From positions 1 through 64,000 of the forward strand of contig JADIMG010000111.1 of NCBI GenBank assembly GCA_017694875.1: a DNA stretch of 64,000 nt, given 5' to 3'. Under the pieces are notes generated by a model, which worked only from the letters and a program-made list of their open reading frames with translations, was not told where the DNA came from and did not search any database. The position numbers were made by a program, and so were the translations under genes. Numbering within the stretch: the stretch's first letter is position 1; the number at the start of each line of letters is the position of its first letter. This document shows positions 49,956 through 59,721 of this stretch, piece by piece. Origin of the DNA: Candidatus Gallipaludibacter merdavium (lineage in GTDB: Bacteria > Bacteroidota > Bacteroidia > Bacteroidales > Paludibacteraceae).

Positions 49956-52718
49956 TTACCACCATGTAGTTGTCGGTCGGCCATAATCACTTTGCTTTTC
50001 GTATTTCAAGTCGGCCAACATACTTGCGTTTACACCTATCTTGAAAGTGTAGGATTTATACAATCCAAACGGGACAAAACTACCACTCATGCTCCAGCAG
50101 TGCAAATCTCTGTTTACAGTAAAGTTTGTATATGTGAATTGCTTTGCCGCAAAATCATAAGAGGTTGTCGCACTGATTCGCCACCCTTTCCCCAGACTGA
50201 TATTACCCGACAGGTTCAGGTTGTGCGTGAATTTCATGTCATAATCCATTTTCTCTTTATTAAATACACCGCTTTGCCCATATGAAACCGTATAGTTGAT
50301 GGAAAGGCTCCAGGGAATTTCCACTTTTTGATAGCCATCTTCACCCATTTCTACCCCTTTCTTTTTTTTCTGTGAACTATTGTTTTCTTGAAAATCACTG
50401 CCTTGGTCAGCCTGTCCATCCTGCAATTGTTCATCTGTAGCAGTAGAAGAATCATCTCCCCCACCAAACCATTTCTTAAATGTCGCATTACTCAAAGTGT
50501 AAGAAACCGTCGTACTCGTACCCATGAATTTAGGGAATTTCCTCCATTTATTTATCCTAACAGGAGAACCGAATTCATTCAAGCCATATTGATACGGGTC
50601 AAATTGTCCACTCAGACTCAAGGTATAGCCTTTCCATAATTTCATACGCAAGTTGGCATTGAAGACTGACCATCTCATGGAATCGGCCGCCATATTGTAG
50701 CCTGTGCTTACAGAGAAATTATCAATCAGACTTATCACCTTAAACGGTTCTTTACCTGTCGTATCCTTATCATTCCTGATTTTCATCTCCAAATTATTCG
50801 CCAACGACAAATTCACCATTCCTGACTTCCCTGAAGGAGCCGTACCATAAAGCGACCCTTCGTAACGAGAATAGGTAACTGTTTTACGCCTTAGGTCGTT
50901 CGGATCGTTCGGGTTAATCGGACGGTCATACGTTCCATAATAGCCCCAGAAAGGCGTTCCAAAATCAGGACGCCAACTAAGGCCGACCGTTGGTGTAATC
51001 ACATGCCGTATGCGGTCTATCTTATCCCCGAAAATTTTTCGGATTGGAATATAAAATCCATACAATTTAGTAGATGCTGATACGCCCAAACTAAAATCCT
51101 GCACATAATAGAAGCCGTTTGTCGTATCTTTTTGCACTTCATTTGTCTGCTCATTCCAAGATTGGTCTATACGCTTGAAATAAAAACGGGAAGTATAGTT
51201 GATACTTGGTGTAACATTGATATATTTAAACAATGTAAAAGTAGCGGAAATAGGAATAGTATGCTTTACACCATTACGCCAATCATTCACAAAAGAAGAT
51301 TTGAACAACAGACTTTCCTTCGTGTCAATACTATTATTGATTGCACCTGTGTATTGCAAGGAGATTTTCTCGTACCAACGCTCTTTCCCTACCGGATTCT
51401 TACGTTTGAACGGATAGATACGGCTCATGTTGATACTCAGTGTTGGTAAAGACAAGTTGATTGTAGAATCCTTGGTGCGTTGTGCCACTGACACACTTCC
51501 TGAGATGCTCCAAGGGCTATCTGGGAAACGCTGGGAGAAGCTCACACTGGATGATTTCGTATTTTCAGAATTTAATGCTCCATTATAATAGCTGTCAATG
51601 TTATTCCGGTTATATCCACTGGTGGAAAAATTGACACTGGCAGAAAAAGTACTATAAGGGTTGGCTTTTGCATCCTGCGAGTGAGACCACTGAATACTCA
51701 TATTGGTTGCCTTACTGTAATCGGGCAAGTCCTTTTCACTGGTAACATCGTTACGATAGGATATGTTCAGGTTTCCCCTGAACTTGTAGCGTTTCACATA
51801 ATTGGAACGCAAATTCACCGCCCATGTACCTTTTGTATAAATGTCGCCTGTCAACTCCAAATCAAAATAATCGTTGATGGCAAAATAATATCCCCCATTA
51901 CTCAAATAGAAGCCACGGCTGGCATCATCGCCATAACTAGGCATGATGATACCCGAGGAATATTTACTGGTAAAAGGAAAGAATCCAAATGGGATTGCCA
52001 ATGGCAAAGGGACATCTGCCAATACAAGGTAAGCAGGACCTGTTGCGACATATTTTCCCGGTTCCACCTTTGCTTTGGTCAAGTTCAGATAAAAGTGAGG
52101 ATGTTCATGGTCATCACAAGTAGTATATTTACCATCGGCCATGCAAAAAGAATCGTCGGCCCCCTTTTTTGTCCGTTCACTGACAATATAGCCTTCTCCC
52201 TGCTGGGTAACCACCTGCCTAATAAAACCCTTTTTGGTTTTCAGGTTATAGGTCATTTCTTTCGATTCATATTCTGTTCCCTTGTCAGAAAAAACCGGTG
52301 TACCGGTCACTTCCCCCAAAGTATCAGTTACGCCCCGCGCATAAATCAGGCTACTGTCCATTTTCACACGTATATAGGCCGATTTCAGGTTCATTTCCTG
52401 ATAAGTCACGTCACCTTCCCCATGCAGGAAAGCTGTTCCATTTCCCCATAGTACGATAGAGTCTTTGGCAGAATAAACCACCGGAGCATCCAGCAGGGGC
52501 TTCTTTTCAGACTTTTCCGTAAGCGTATCAGAAAGAGCAGGCGCTGCAACTGAATCCGTCAAAACGGCCAATGTATCAGTGTTTTGTGTACTAACAGATG
52601 CAGTATCCGCCAGTGGCTGCTGAGCGGCAACCATGCTTACAGAAAAAACCGAGAAACATAGCAGTATGCTTCTTAGAATTATCTCATGGACCTTAATTAT
52701 ATTTTTACGGATTTGCAC
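49956..52718 (-). CDS. lptD: LPS assembly protein LptD-like
   Basis: A 920-residue outer-membrane LPS-insertion protein. A signal peptide (SILLCFSVFSVSMVAAQQ) precedes an OstA-like N-domain (about residues 75-240, SAKDSIVLWGNGTAFLHGEG) and a large C-terminal barrel (about 245-920) ending in Trp (RPTTTWW). The PLPLAIPFGFFPFTSKYSSG segment at the lumen entrance is typical of the Bacteroidota LptD group. A low-complexity loop (about 745-785, Asp/Gln/Ser with a KKKK run) is probably a disordered insertion. It completes LPS delivery after the OstA-like protein at 8-9.7 kb. Confidence 0.9.
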   Translation of the reverse strand: MQIRKNIIKVHEIILRSILLCFSVFSVSMVAAQQPLADTASVSTQNTDTLAVLTDSVAAPALSDTLTEKSEKKPLLDAPVVYSAKDSIVLWGNGTAFLHGEGDVTYQEMNLKSAYIRVKMDSSLIYARGVTDTLGEVTGTPVFSDKGTEYESKEMTYNLKTKKGFIRQVVTQQGEGYIVSERTKKGADDSFCMADGKYTTCDDHEHPHFYLNLTKAKVEPGKYVATGPAYLVLADVPLPLAIPFGFFPFTSKYSSGIIMPSYGDDASRGFYLSNGGYYFAINDYFDLELTGDIYTKGTWAVNLRSNYVKRYKFRGNLNISYRNDVTSEKDLPDYSKATNMSIQWSHSQDAKANPYSTFSASVNFSTSGYNRNNIDSYYNGALNSENTKSSSVSFSQRFPDSPWSISGSVSVAQRTKDSTINLSLPTLSINMSRIYPFKRKNPVGKERWYEKISLQYTGAINNSIDTKESLLFKSSFVNDWRNGVKHTIPISATFTLFKYINVTPSINYTSRFYFKRIDQSWNEQTNEVQKDTTNGFYYVQDFSLGVSASTKLYGFYIPIRKIFGDKIDRIRHVITPTVGLSWRPDFGTPFWGYYGTYDRPINPNDPNDLRRKTVTYSRYEGSLYGTAPSGKSGMVNLSLANNLEMKIRNDKDTTGKEPFKVISLIDNFSVSTGYNMAADSMRWSVFNANLRMKLWKGYTLSLSGQFDPYQYGLNEFGSPVRINKWRKFPKFMGTSTTVSYTLSNATFKKWFGGGDDSSTATDEQLQDGQADQGSDFQENNSSQKKKKGVEMGEDGYQKVEIPWSLSINYTVSYGQSGVFNKEKMDYDMKFTHNLNLSGNISLGKGWRISATTSYDFAAKQFTYTNFTVNRDLHCWSMSGSFVPFGLYKSYTFKIGVNASMLADLKYEKQSDYGRPTTTWW

Positions 52719-52748
52719 CTAGGTTCTTTCAATCGTAATTTTAGCGGA

Positions 52749-52756
52749 CAAAGATA
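52749..52756 (-). promoter_or_regulatory. Candidate -7 box of lptD
   Basis: Minus-strand TATCTTTG, 31 bases before the lptD start; no clear -33 element. Confidence 0.5.
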
Positions 52757-52910
52757 GTGAAAAAAACGGGCTTCATGCTTTCACCCACTTGTTTTTTATA
52801 AGACATTAAGTAGAGGTGCCGAATCTCCTTCGGCAAAAGACATTGTAAATCATTCGACGGCTTTCTGAGGATAACAAAATTCATATTCACACATATCCTT
52901 CCCAACAGAT

Positions 52911-52942
52911 TTTGTGTATTTCCATATTTAGGGTTATCTTTG
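52911..52942 (+). promoter_or_regulatory. Promoter of thrS
   Basis: TTTG (52911-52914), 20-base spacer, TATCTTTG (52935-52942). The start codon is about 160 bases downstream. Confidence 0.75.
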
Positions 52943-53103
52943 CGCCGTTTTTTAAACCCCAATCAATCATTAAGATGTATTTTTGTAATCCAATGATTCA
53001 AGTGGGCTTAAATAAATACGTGCCCCATGTATAGGCCAACGTTACATAAAGACCATAAACAATTAATTTAGAGATAAAAAACCATTTGTAAGGTAAAAAC
53101 AAA

Positions 53104-55050
53104 ATGAACACAATTAAGATTACATTCCCTGACGGGAACGTCCGTGAGTATGAAAAGGGAACCACGGGCATGCAAATCGCTGAATCCATCAGCCCTCGGC
53201 TAGCACAAGAAGTGCTTGCTATCAGCGTCAACGGTCAAGTGAGAGATCTGATGCGTCCAATTGAAGAGGATGCAACCATCAAGCTCCATAAATTTGATGA
53301 TGAAGAAGGCAAGCATACCTTTTGGCACACCTCTGCCCACCTCATGGCGGAAGCTTTGCAAGAACTTTATCCTGGCATTAAATTCGGTATCGGTCCAGCC
53401 ATTGAAAACGGATTTTATTATGATGTTGACCCTGGCGACACACTTATAAAAGAAAGCGATTTGGCTGCTATCGAAGCTAAGATGGCCGAATTGGTTGCGC
53501 GGAAAGAGCATTTGGTGCGTACAGAAATCAGTAAAGCAGATGCGCTCAACCAATTTGAAAAAAGAGGAGAAGTTTATAAAACCGAACTTATTTCCGAATT
53601 GGCCGACGGAACCATCACTACATATACACAAGGAGCATTTACCGATTTGTGCCGCGGTCCTCACTTGCCCAGCACAGAGCACATAAAAGCCATCAAACTG
53701 TTAAGCGTGGCTGGTGCTTATTGGAGAGGTGATGAAAAACGCAAAATGCTTACACGTATTTATGGTATTACCTTCCCTAAAAAGAAAATGCTCGACGAAT
53801 ACCTGGCATTGATGGAAGAAGCCAAAAAACGTGACCACAGAAAGATCGGCAAAGAGCTTGAGTTGTTTGCTTTCTCTGATACAGTAGGCAAGGGATTGCC
53901 ATTGTGGTTACCTCGTGGTACACAGCTCCGTCTGCGTCTGGAAGACTTCCTCAAACGCATCCAAAAACGTTTCGGATACGAACAAGTCATCACTCCACAT
54001 ATCGGCAACAAACAGCTGTATGTAACATCCGGACACTATGCTAAATATGGCAAGGATTCCTTCCAACCCATCCACACACCGGAAGAAGGGGAAGAATATT
54101 TGCTGAAACCCATGAACTGTCCGCATCACTGCGAAATATACAAATTCAAGCCACGTTCGTATAAAGACCTACCCCTCCGTTTTGCAGAATTTGGTACGGT
54201 TTACCGTTACGAGCAAAGCGGCGAGCTGCATGGACTTACACGTGTAAGAAGTTTCACACAGGACGATGCTCACCTGTTTTGCCGTCCTGACCAGCTGAAA
54301 GAAGAGTTTCTGAAAGTGATGGATATCATTTTCATTATTTTCAATGCACTCGACTTCAAGAATTTTGAAGCCCAGATATCTCTTCGCGACCCCAATAACA
54401 AAGAAAAATACATCGGTTCAGATGAAAATTGGGACAAAGCGGAACGTGCTATCATTGAGGCATGTGAAGAAAAAGGGCTTAAAGCACGTGTAGTATTGGG
54501 CGAAGCTGCTTTCTATGGTCCCAAACTAGACTTTATGGTCAAGGATGCCATCGGCAGACGCTGGCAATTGGGTACCATACAGGTAGACTACAACTTGCCT
54601 GAACGCTTCCAATTGGAGTACACCGGCGAAGACAACCAAAAGCACCGTCCGGTAATGATTCACCGTGCTCCGTTTGGTTCTATGGAACGTTTTGTGGCCG
54701 TACTTATCGAGCACACAGCCGGACGCTTCCCATTATGGCTGACACCTGACCAGGCAGTTGTTTTGCCAATCAGTGAAAAATTCAACGATTATGCCCGTAA
54801 AGTAGAAAAAATTCTCAATGACAATGATGTGAGGGCCATCGTTGATGACCGAAATGAGAAAATCGGACGCAAAATACGTGACAACGAATTGAAACGTATT
54901 CCTTATATGCTGGTTGTTGGTGAAAAAGAAGCTGAAAATGGTCAGGTTTCCGTCCGCAAACAAGGTGAAGGCGACAAAGGAACCATGAGTATTGAAGAAT
55001 TTGCAGCCATGGTCAACAAGGAAGTCAATAACATGCTCAACCAATATTAA
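53104..55050 (+). CDS. thrS: Threonyl-tRNA synthetase
   Basis: A 648-residue class II synthetase with the usual order: TGS domain (residues 1-62), editing domain with [11 protein letters not shown] and the Cys-containing [12 protein letters not shown], catalytic core with NCPHHCEIY (zinc cysteine), motif 2 around [20 protein letters not shown] and motif 3 [18 protein letters not shown], then the anticodon-binding domain (from about residue 545). Unusually for the phylum, infC-rpmI-rplT do not follow; a terminator and the fumarase gene do. Confidence 0.97.
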   Translation: MNTIKITFPDGNVREYEKGTTGMQIAESISPRLAQEVLAISVNGQVRDLMRPIEEDATIKLHKFDDEEGKHTFWHTSAHLMAEALQELYPGIKFGIGPAIENGFYYDVDPGDTLIKESDLAAIEAKMAELVARKEHLVRTEISKADALNQFEKRGEVYKTELISELADGTITTYTQGAFTDLCRGPHLPSTEHIKAIKLLSVAGAYWRGDEKRKMLTRIYGITFPKKKMLDEYLALMEEAKKRDHRKIGKELELFAFSDTVGKGLPLWLPRGTQLRLRLEDFLKRIQKRFGYEQVITPHIGNKQLYVTSGHYAKYGKDSFQPIHTPEEGEEYLLKPMNCPHHCEIYKFKPRSYKDLPLRFAEFGTVYRYEQSGELHGLTRVRSFTQDDAHLFCRPDQLKEEFLKVMDIIFIIFNALDFKNFEAQISLRDPNNKEKYIGSDENWDKAERAIIEACEEKGLKARVVLGEAAFYGPKLDFMVKDAIGRRWQLGTIQVDYNLPERFQLEYTGEDNQKHRPVMIHRAPFGSMERFVAVLIEHTAGRFPLWLTPDQAVVLPISEKFNDYARKVEKILNDNDVRAIVDDRNEKIGRKIRDNELKRIPYMLVVGEKEAENGQVSVRKQGEGDKGTMSIEEFAAMVNKEVNNMLNQY

Positions 55051-55068
55051 TAAGATTCACATACAGAA

Positions 55069-55101
55069 ATCCTCCAGGCACCATTTCCTGGGGGATTTTT
55101 T
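55069..55101 (+). terminator. Terminator of thrS
   Basis: ATCCTCCAGG (55069-55078) pairs with CCTGGGGGAT (55087-55096), one G-T pair, eight-base loop, T-run to 55101. Confidence 0.88.
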
Positions 55102-55123
55102 ATATCCAAAAATACTGAACAAT

Positions 55124-55155
55124 TTTGTTCATGCAAAGAATCTTATGTACATTTG
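55124..55155 (+). promoter_or_regulatory. Promoter of the fumarate hydratase gene
   Basis: TTTG (55124-55127), 20-base spacer, TACATTTG (55148-55155), 38 bases before the ATG. Confidence 0.8.
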
Positions 55156-55193
55156 CAAGCATACAAGCAAAAATTCATTAACACATAAAGAAT

Positions 55194-56834
55194 ATGGCAA
55201 CAAAAGAATTTCACTATCAACATCCTTTCCCATTGGGAGAAGATAAGACAGAGTACTATCTGCTCACCAAAGACCACGTATCTGTCAGCGAATTTGAAGG
55301 AACTCCTATCCTGAAAATAGAAAAGGAAGGGCTTACAAAAATGGCCAATGCCGCCTTCCGCGACGTATCATTCATGCTTCGCCGTGAACACAATATGCAA
55401 GTGGCTAAAATACTCTCTGACCCAGAGGCCAGTGACAATGACAAATACGTAGCACTCACCTTTTTGAGAAATGCAGAAGTAGCCGCCAAAGGTCAGCTTC
55501 CTTTCTGCCAAGACACAGGAACGGCTATTATCCATGGTGAAAAAGGCCAACAGGTATGGACCGGCTATTGTGACGAAGAAGCCCTTTCTTTAGGTGTATA
55601 TAAAACTTATACAGAAGAAAACCTCCGCTATTCACAAAATGCGCCGCTCACCATGTATGAAGAGGTGAATACCGGATGCAACCTCCCTGCACAAATCGAT
55701 TTGGAAGCCACAGAAGGGATGGAATACAAATTCCTTTGTGTGACCAAAGGTGGCGGTTCTGCCAATAAGACCTACCTCTATCAAGAAACAAAAGCCATAT
55801 TGAACCCTGGTACATTGGTGCCATTCCTGGTAGAAAAGATGAAAACATTAGGTACCGCAGCATGTCCACCTTATCACATTGCCTTTGTTATTGGTGGTAC
55901 ATCAGCCGAGAAAAACCTATTGACTGTTAAGCTGGCTTCTACACATTATTACGATGAATTGCCAACTACAGGCAATGAATACGGACGTGCATTCCGTGAT
56001 GTTGAATTGGAAAAACAAGTATTGGAAGAAGCACACCGTATCGGTTTGGGTGCACAATTCGGCGGTAAATACTTTGCACATGATGTGCGTATTATCCGTT
56101 TGCCTCGCCATGGTGCCAGCTGTCCAGTAGGATTAGGAGTTAGTTGCTCTGCCGACAGAAACATCAAATGTAAAATCAACAAAGACGGTATTTGGATTGA
56201 AAAACTGGATGACAATCCAGGTTCATTGATTCCTGAAGAACTGCGTCAGGCAGGTGAAGGTAATGCCGTAAAAATCAATCTGGACCAACCTATGTCAGAA
56301 ATTCTCAAAGAGTTGGACAAATATCCTGTGGCAACTCGCTTGAGTCTAAACGGCACCATCATCGTAGGCCGTGACATTGCACATGCCAAACTGAAAGAAC
56401 GCATTGACAAAGGTGAAGACCTGCCACAATACATCAAAGACCATCCAATTTATTATGCAGGACCGGCCAAAACCCCTAAGGGTATGCCTTGCGGTTCTAT
56501 GGGACCAACAACAGCCGGCCGTATGGACTCTTACGTTGATTTGTTCCAAAGCCATGGCGGCAGCATGATTATGTTGGCAAAAGGTAACAGAAGCCAACAA
56601 GTTACTGACGCTTGCCAAAAGCACGGAGGTTTCTATCTTGGCTCTATTGGTGGCCCTGCTGCCATTCTTGCCCAAAACAACATCAAGAGCATTGAGTGCG
56701 TAGAATACCCGGAATTGGGCATGGAAGCCATTTGGAAAATCAGAGTGGAAGATTTCCCTGCATTCATCTTGGTTGACAACAAAGGAAATGACTTCTTCAA
56801 ACAGATTAAACCTACTTGCTGCTGCAAGAAATAA
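55194..56834 (+). CDS. Class I fumarate hydratase (Fe-S, FumA/FumB type)
   Basis: A 546-residue single-chain iron-sulfur fumarase, oxygen-sensitive, interconverting fumarate and malate. [13 protein letters not shown] (Cys about residue 104) and [18 protein letters not shown] (about 305-322) bracket probable [4Fe-4S] ligands. [21 protein letters not shown] and the C-terminal half [18 protein letters not shown] are characteristic. In anaerobic Bacteroidales it works in the reductive branch that makes succinate. Monocistronic, with its own promoter and terminator. Confidence 0.95.
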   Translation: MATKEFHYQHPFPLGEDKTEYYLLTKDHVSVSEFEGTPILKIEKEGLTKMANAAFRDVSFMLRREHNMQVAKILSDPEASDNDKYVALTFLRNAEVAAKGQLPFCQDTGTAIIHGEKGQQVWTGYCDEEALSLGVYKTYTEENLRYSQNAPLTMYEEVNTGCNLPAQIDLEATEGMEYKFLCVTKGGGSANKTYLYQETKAILNPGTLVPFLVEKMKTLGTAACPPYHIAFVIGGTSAEKNLLTVKLASTHYYDELPTTGNEYGRAFRDVELEKQVLEEAHRIGLGAQFGGKYFAHDVRIIRLPRHGASCPVGLGVSCSADRNIKCKINKDGIWIEKLDDNPGSLIPEELRQAGEGNAVKINLDQPMSEILKELDKYPVATRLSLNGTIIVGRDIAHAKLKERIDKGEDLPQYIKDHPIYYAGPAKTPKGMPCGSMGPTTAGRMDSYVDLFQSHGGSMIMLAKGNRSQQVTDACQKHGGFYLGSIGGPAAILAQNNIKSIECVEYPELGMEAIWKIRVEDFPAFILVDNKGNDFFKQIKPTCCCKK

Positions 56835-56859
56835 TCATCTCTGATTATCAGATATTTAT

Positions 56860-56910
56860 GCGTGTCAAGACGAATAGAAGTTATTTGTTCGCTTTGACAC
56901 GCACTTTTTT
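56860..56910 (+). terminator. Terminator of the fumarase gene
   Basis: GCGTGTCAA (56860-56868) pairs with TTGACACGC (56894-56902); an inner CGAA/TTCG may pair too. A six-T run follows. Confidence 0.75.
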
Positions 56911-57270
56911 AATAAAAGTTCAATATCTGCGCATTTAACCCAAATCGGTCATTAGACCGTAGGGATTACATTCATCCGAGTGAGGCGGCACTTTTGGGAT
57001 GATTATCGTTTCTTTCCTGCATTTTTGCTTCCTCTTTTCGGTCATATAGCCCGCTATACTCCCTCGAAGAGCATGCAAACCTGCTCGAAAATATTCCGAT
57101 AACATCTTCCAAATCCAATGACCGAATTGGATTTAACGGATATTAATATCAAAAAAATGCGACAAATGAGGTTATTTCGAAAAATCATGTATCTTTGCAA
57201 GTAGAAGTATTCAATATACTTCATCCTACTATCGAAGAAATTACTAACTATTCAACAAACACAAACGAAA
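56911..57270. other. Structured intergenic region upstream of the Omp28 gene
   Basis: About 360 bases without a gene. An imperfect inverted repeat (56935-56953 against 57117-57136) encloses about 160 bases; each arm forms or touches a local hairpin: CGGTC/GACCG at 56946-56959 and AATCCAA/TTGGATT at 57112-57132. The only promoter sign is the TATCTTTG at 57190. It could hold an unannotated small RNA or a folded regulatory DNA; no known family is recognised. Confidence 0.45.
57190..57197 (+). promoter_or_regulatory. Candidate -7 box of the Omp28 gene
   Basis: TATCTTTG, 73 bases before the ATG; no clear TTTG at the expected distance upstream. Confidence 0.55.
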
Positions 57271-58122
57271 ATGAAAAAGACATTTTTAAGTTTATTGGCT
57301 GCAGCAGCATTCTTGTTTACAGCTTGCGAACCCAAGAACGAACCACAAGGAGGTATTGAAATTCCAAAATTAGATCCTGCAACAGAAAACTATGAACGTA
57401 CATTGATGCTGGAACAATTTACGGGACAAGGTTGTGGTTATTGCCCAACAGGAGCTTCTATTATTAAAGAAGGTATTGCTGGAATTGAAGACAGAGTTAT
57501 TTGGACAGCTCACCATGCTGGTTACGCTGCAGACGATTTCACTATCAGCAATAGCGAAAGTTTAGTAGCAACCTTCGGTGTAAACGGTGCTCCAGCCATG
57601 ATGCTAAACCGTGAAACTACCACATTTGCTTACAAAACACAAACCGGTGGAACAATGGACCAAACTTTGTTGATTCACACCCCAACGGGTTTTGCTGCTC
57701 CAGCAACGACATTCAAGGCCGAATTAGAAAAGGAAGGTGAAGCTACTGTACATATCAAAACTGCATTAAACAATAATCAACTTACAGTTGCTGTATATGG
57801 AGCAGTAAAAGAGCAACAGGATATTCGTATCACGACATACATTCAAGAAAATAAACTGATTGCAGAACAAACGGATTTCACTCTGCCATCACCTTACAAA
57901 AACCCAAGCTATGAACATAACCATGTTCCACGCGTATTTATGTCAGCTACATTGGGTGATGCTGTAACTCCAGAAAATAAACTATACCAAAAAACCTATA
58001 CTGTAGAATTGAACAGCGAATGGAATCTGGACAACTGCGAGGTTGTTGCTTTTGTTACCAAGAAAACAGGTTATAAACCAGTGCTTAATGCTACTTCTGC
58101 ACCTGTTCAAGCAGCTCAATAA
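57271..58122 (+). CDS. Omp28-related lipoprotein with thioredoxin-like CxxC
   Basis: A 283-residue lipoprotein (lipobox LFTAC, Cys19) of the Omp28 family, first known from Porphyromonas gingivalis. The mature protein has a thioredoxin-like part opening with LMLEQFTGQGCGYCPTG (about residues 45-61, redox CxxC = CGYC), with FGVNGAPAMMLN as the cis-Pro loop, then a C-terminal beta domain (about 150-283). It may act as an outer-membrane-anchored redox or adhesion protein. Codon and composition match neighbours. Own promoter and terminator. Confidence 0.85.
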   Translation: MKKTFLSLLAAAAFLFTACEPKNEPQGGIEIPKLDPATENYERTLMLEQFTGQGCGYCPTGASIIKEGIAGIEDRVIWTAHHAGYAADDFTISNSESLVATFGVNGAPAMMLNRETTTFAYKTQTGGTMDQTLLIHTPTGFAAPATTFKAELEKEGEATVHIKTALNNNQLTVAVYGAVKEQQDIRITTYIQENKLIAEQTDFTLPSPYKNPSYEHNHVPRVFMSATLGDAVTPENKLYQKTYTVELNSEWNLDNCEVVAFVTKKTGYKPVLNATSAPVQAAQ

Positions 58123-58176
58123 AATCAAAAAACATACGGAGTGGAAAATATAAATCCACTTCATTCACCACATATA

Positions 58177-58208
58177 AAACTCGGTCTCAACGTAGAGGCC
58201 GAGTTTTT
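58177..58208 (+). terminator. Terminator of the Omp28 gene
   Basis: Bases 58177-58188 pair with 58195-58206 (12 pairs, one G-T), six-base loop, T-run. Confidence 0.88.
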
Positions 58209-58335
58209 GTTATTATATCCCTATCCTCACTGGGAGTTAATAGAGTCATATAACCTTATGGATTCCGCGTCTAAACCTAAATGACGTTTTAGACAGATGC
58301 AGTAGAACTTACACCGTTAACTCATGGCATATTAT

Positions 58336-58368
58336 AAAAGATGCGCCAGATAATCCGGCGCATCTTTT
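58336..58368. terminator. Terminator of the CoA-transferase transcript
   Basis: AAAAGATGCGCC (58336-58347) pairs perfectly with GGCGCATCTTTT (58357-58368), nine-base loop; T-rich on both strands, just downstream of the minus-strand stop at 58392. Confidence 0.82.
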
Positions 58369-58391
58369 ATGTTCTTATCCTAGAAAACAGA

Positions 58392-59681
58392 CTAATAGAT
58401 TCGTGAGAATTCATGTCCATAACGTTCGTATGCAGCCTTTTCCAAGGCTTCACGCGCATCTGGATGGGCAATCTTAATCATCTCTTTGGCACGTTCTGCC
58501 AATGTCTTGCCCAAGAGACAGGCCACACCATATTCCGTCACTACGTATTGCGTTTGGAAGCGTGTAGTCACTACACCAGCTCCAGGAGTGAGCGTATTGA
58601 CTATCTTTGATATTCCTTTGGTTTGACTAGGAAGAGCAATGAATATCTTGCCTCCCTCCGACAAAGCACCACCATACATAAAATCATGCTGTCCACCTAC
58701 ACCAGAGAAAATACGTGTACCTATGGAATCCGCACAGACTTGGCCCGTAATATCCACTTCGAGTGCTGAATTGACTGCCATCACTTTCGGGTTCTGACGA
58801 ATGATGAAGGGGTCGTTGGTCCATGCCACATCACGCATCAAGAGTTTGGGATTGTAGTGCATCCAGTCGTAGAGACGTTGTGAACCTAAAGCCAATGACG
58901 CCACTGTCTTGTGAGGTAGAATTTTCTTTTGTGAGTTATCAATCACTCCGCTTTCCAATAAAGGTACTACGCCATCGGTCAAGGCTTCCGTATGCAAACC
59001 AAGATGTTTGTGGTTAGTAAGACGCGACAAGACAGCATTGGGTATTCCCCCTACTCCAATCTGAAGAGTCGCACCATCTGGAATAAGTTCCGCAATGTAG
59101 TTGCCTATACGGTCTTCCACCTCATTCGGTTGGGCGATGGGCAATGTCACCAGCGGCTCATCAACCTTAATGCAAGCATCTATTTTGCTCACATGGATGC
59201 GTGAATCACCATATGTATAAGGCATACTTTTGTTGATTTGTGCAATAACGACCTTGGCACATTCTGTAGCTGAAGTGGCAATATCTGACGATGTTCCGAA
59301 CGAGCAATAACCGTCTTCATCAGGTTCCGATACATTCAAGATAACTGCATCAATGGTTACAATTCCTCTTCTGATAAGTCCAGGTATTTCTCCCAAAAAG
59401 GCAGGGATGCAGTCAGCATATCCAGTATTGACTGCCTTCCGCACATTGTTTGCTACGAAGAAGCTGACAGTATGGAACGATTCACATAATTCGGGCGCAC
59501 AATAGGGAGCATCCCTCCTACCTATAGCAAAGGTATTGTAAATGGTTACATTTCTCAATTCATCGGCTCGTGCCACCAAGGCATCCACCAAAGTTTCAGG
59601 TGTTGATACGCTACCTTGAAGGAACACGTGGTCGTTGGACTTGATCAGTTTTACGGCTTCTTCCGCTGTGGTTAGTTTCAT
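58392..59681 (-). CDS. Acetyl-CoA hydrolase/CoA-transferase family protein
   Basis: A 429-residue family I-type CoA-transferase (4-hydroxybutyrate/acetyl-CoA:succinate CoA-transferase group). The start at 59681 (MKLTTAEEAVKLIKSNDHVF) is typical. The nucleotide loop IGVGGIPNAVLS (about residues 212-223) and the catalytic-glutamate segment GLHTEALTDGVV (about 234-245) are intact, followed by GVGGQHDF and the final TEYGVACLLGKTLAERA. It likely moves CoA between acetate and other short acids in fermentation. It starts 40 bases after the HU-LysM stop, no separate promoter seen. Confidence 0.92.
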   Translation of the reverse strand: MKLTTAEEAVKLIKSNDHVFLQGSVSTPETLVDALVARADELRNVTIYNTFAIGRRDAPYCAPELCESFHTVSFFVANNVRKAVNTGYADCIPAFLGEIPGLIRRGIVTIDAVILNVSEPDEDGYCSFGTSSDIATSATECAKVVIAQINKSMPYTYGDSRIHVSKIDACIKVDEPLVTLPIAQPNEVEDRIGNYIAELIPDGATLQIGVGGIPNAVLSRLTNHKHLGLHTEALTDGVVPLLESGVIDNSQKKILPHKTVASLALGSQRLYDWMHYNPKLLMRDVAWTNDPFIIRQNPKVMAVNSALEVDITGQVCADSIGTRIFSGVGGQHDFMYGGALSEGGKIFIALPSQTKGISKIVNTLTPGAGVVTTRFQTQYVVTEYGVACLLGKTLAERAKEMIKIAHPDAREALEKAAYERYGHEFSRIY

Positions 59682-59721
59682 GTTTGCTTGTATTAGATGG
59701 TTAATATAAAATGATAATTCC

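Larger units (their letters stand above)
52719..53103. other. Divergent lptD/thrS intergenic region with long thrS leader
   Basis: 385 bases. Left: lptD -7 box. Middle: thrS promoter at 52911-52942. From there to the thrS ATG is a leader of about 155 bases with a hairpin (AATCATT 52965-52971 with AATGATT 52992-52998) and a 19-codon ORF (52975-53034). No T-box or known riboswitch is recognisable. Confidence 0.6.

Noticed and set aside
51681..52451. 256-codon frame antisense to lptD
   Set aside because: Long open antisense frames are expected opposite this codon bias; no start signal, no recognisable domain.
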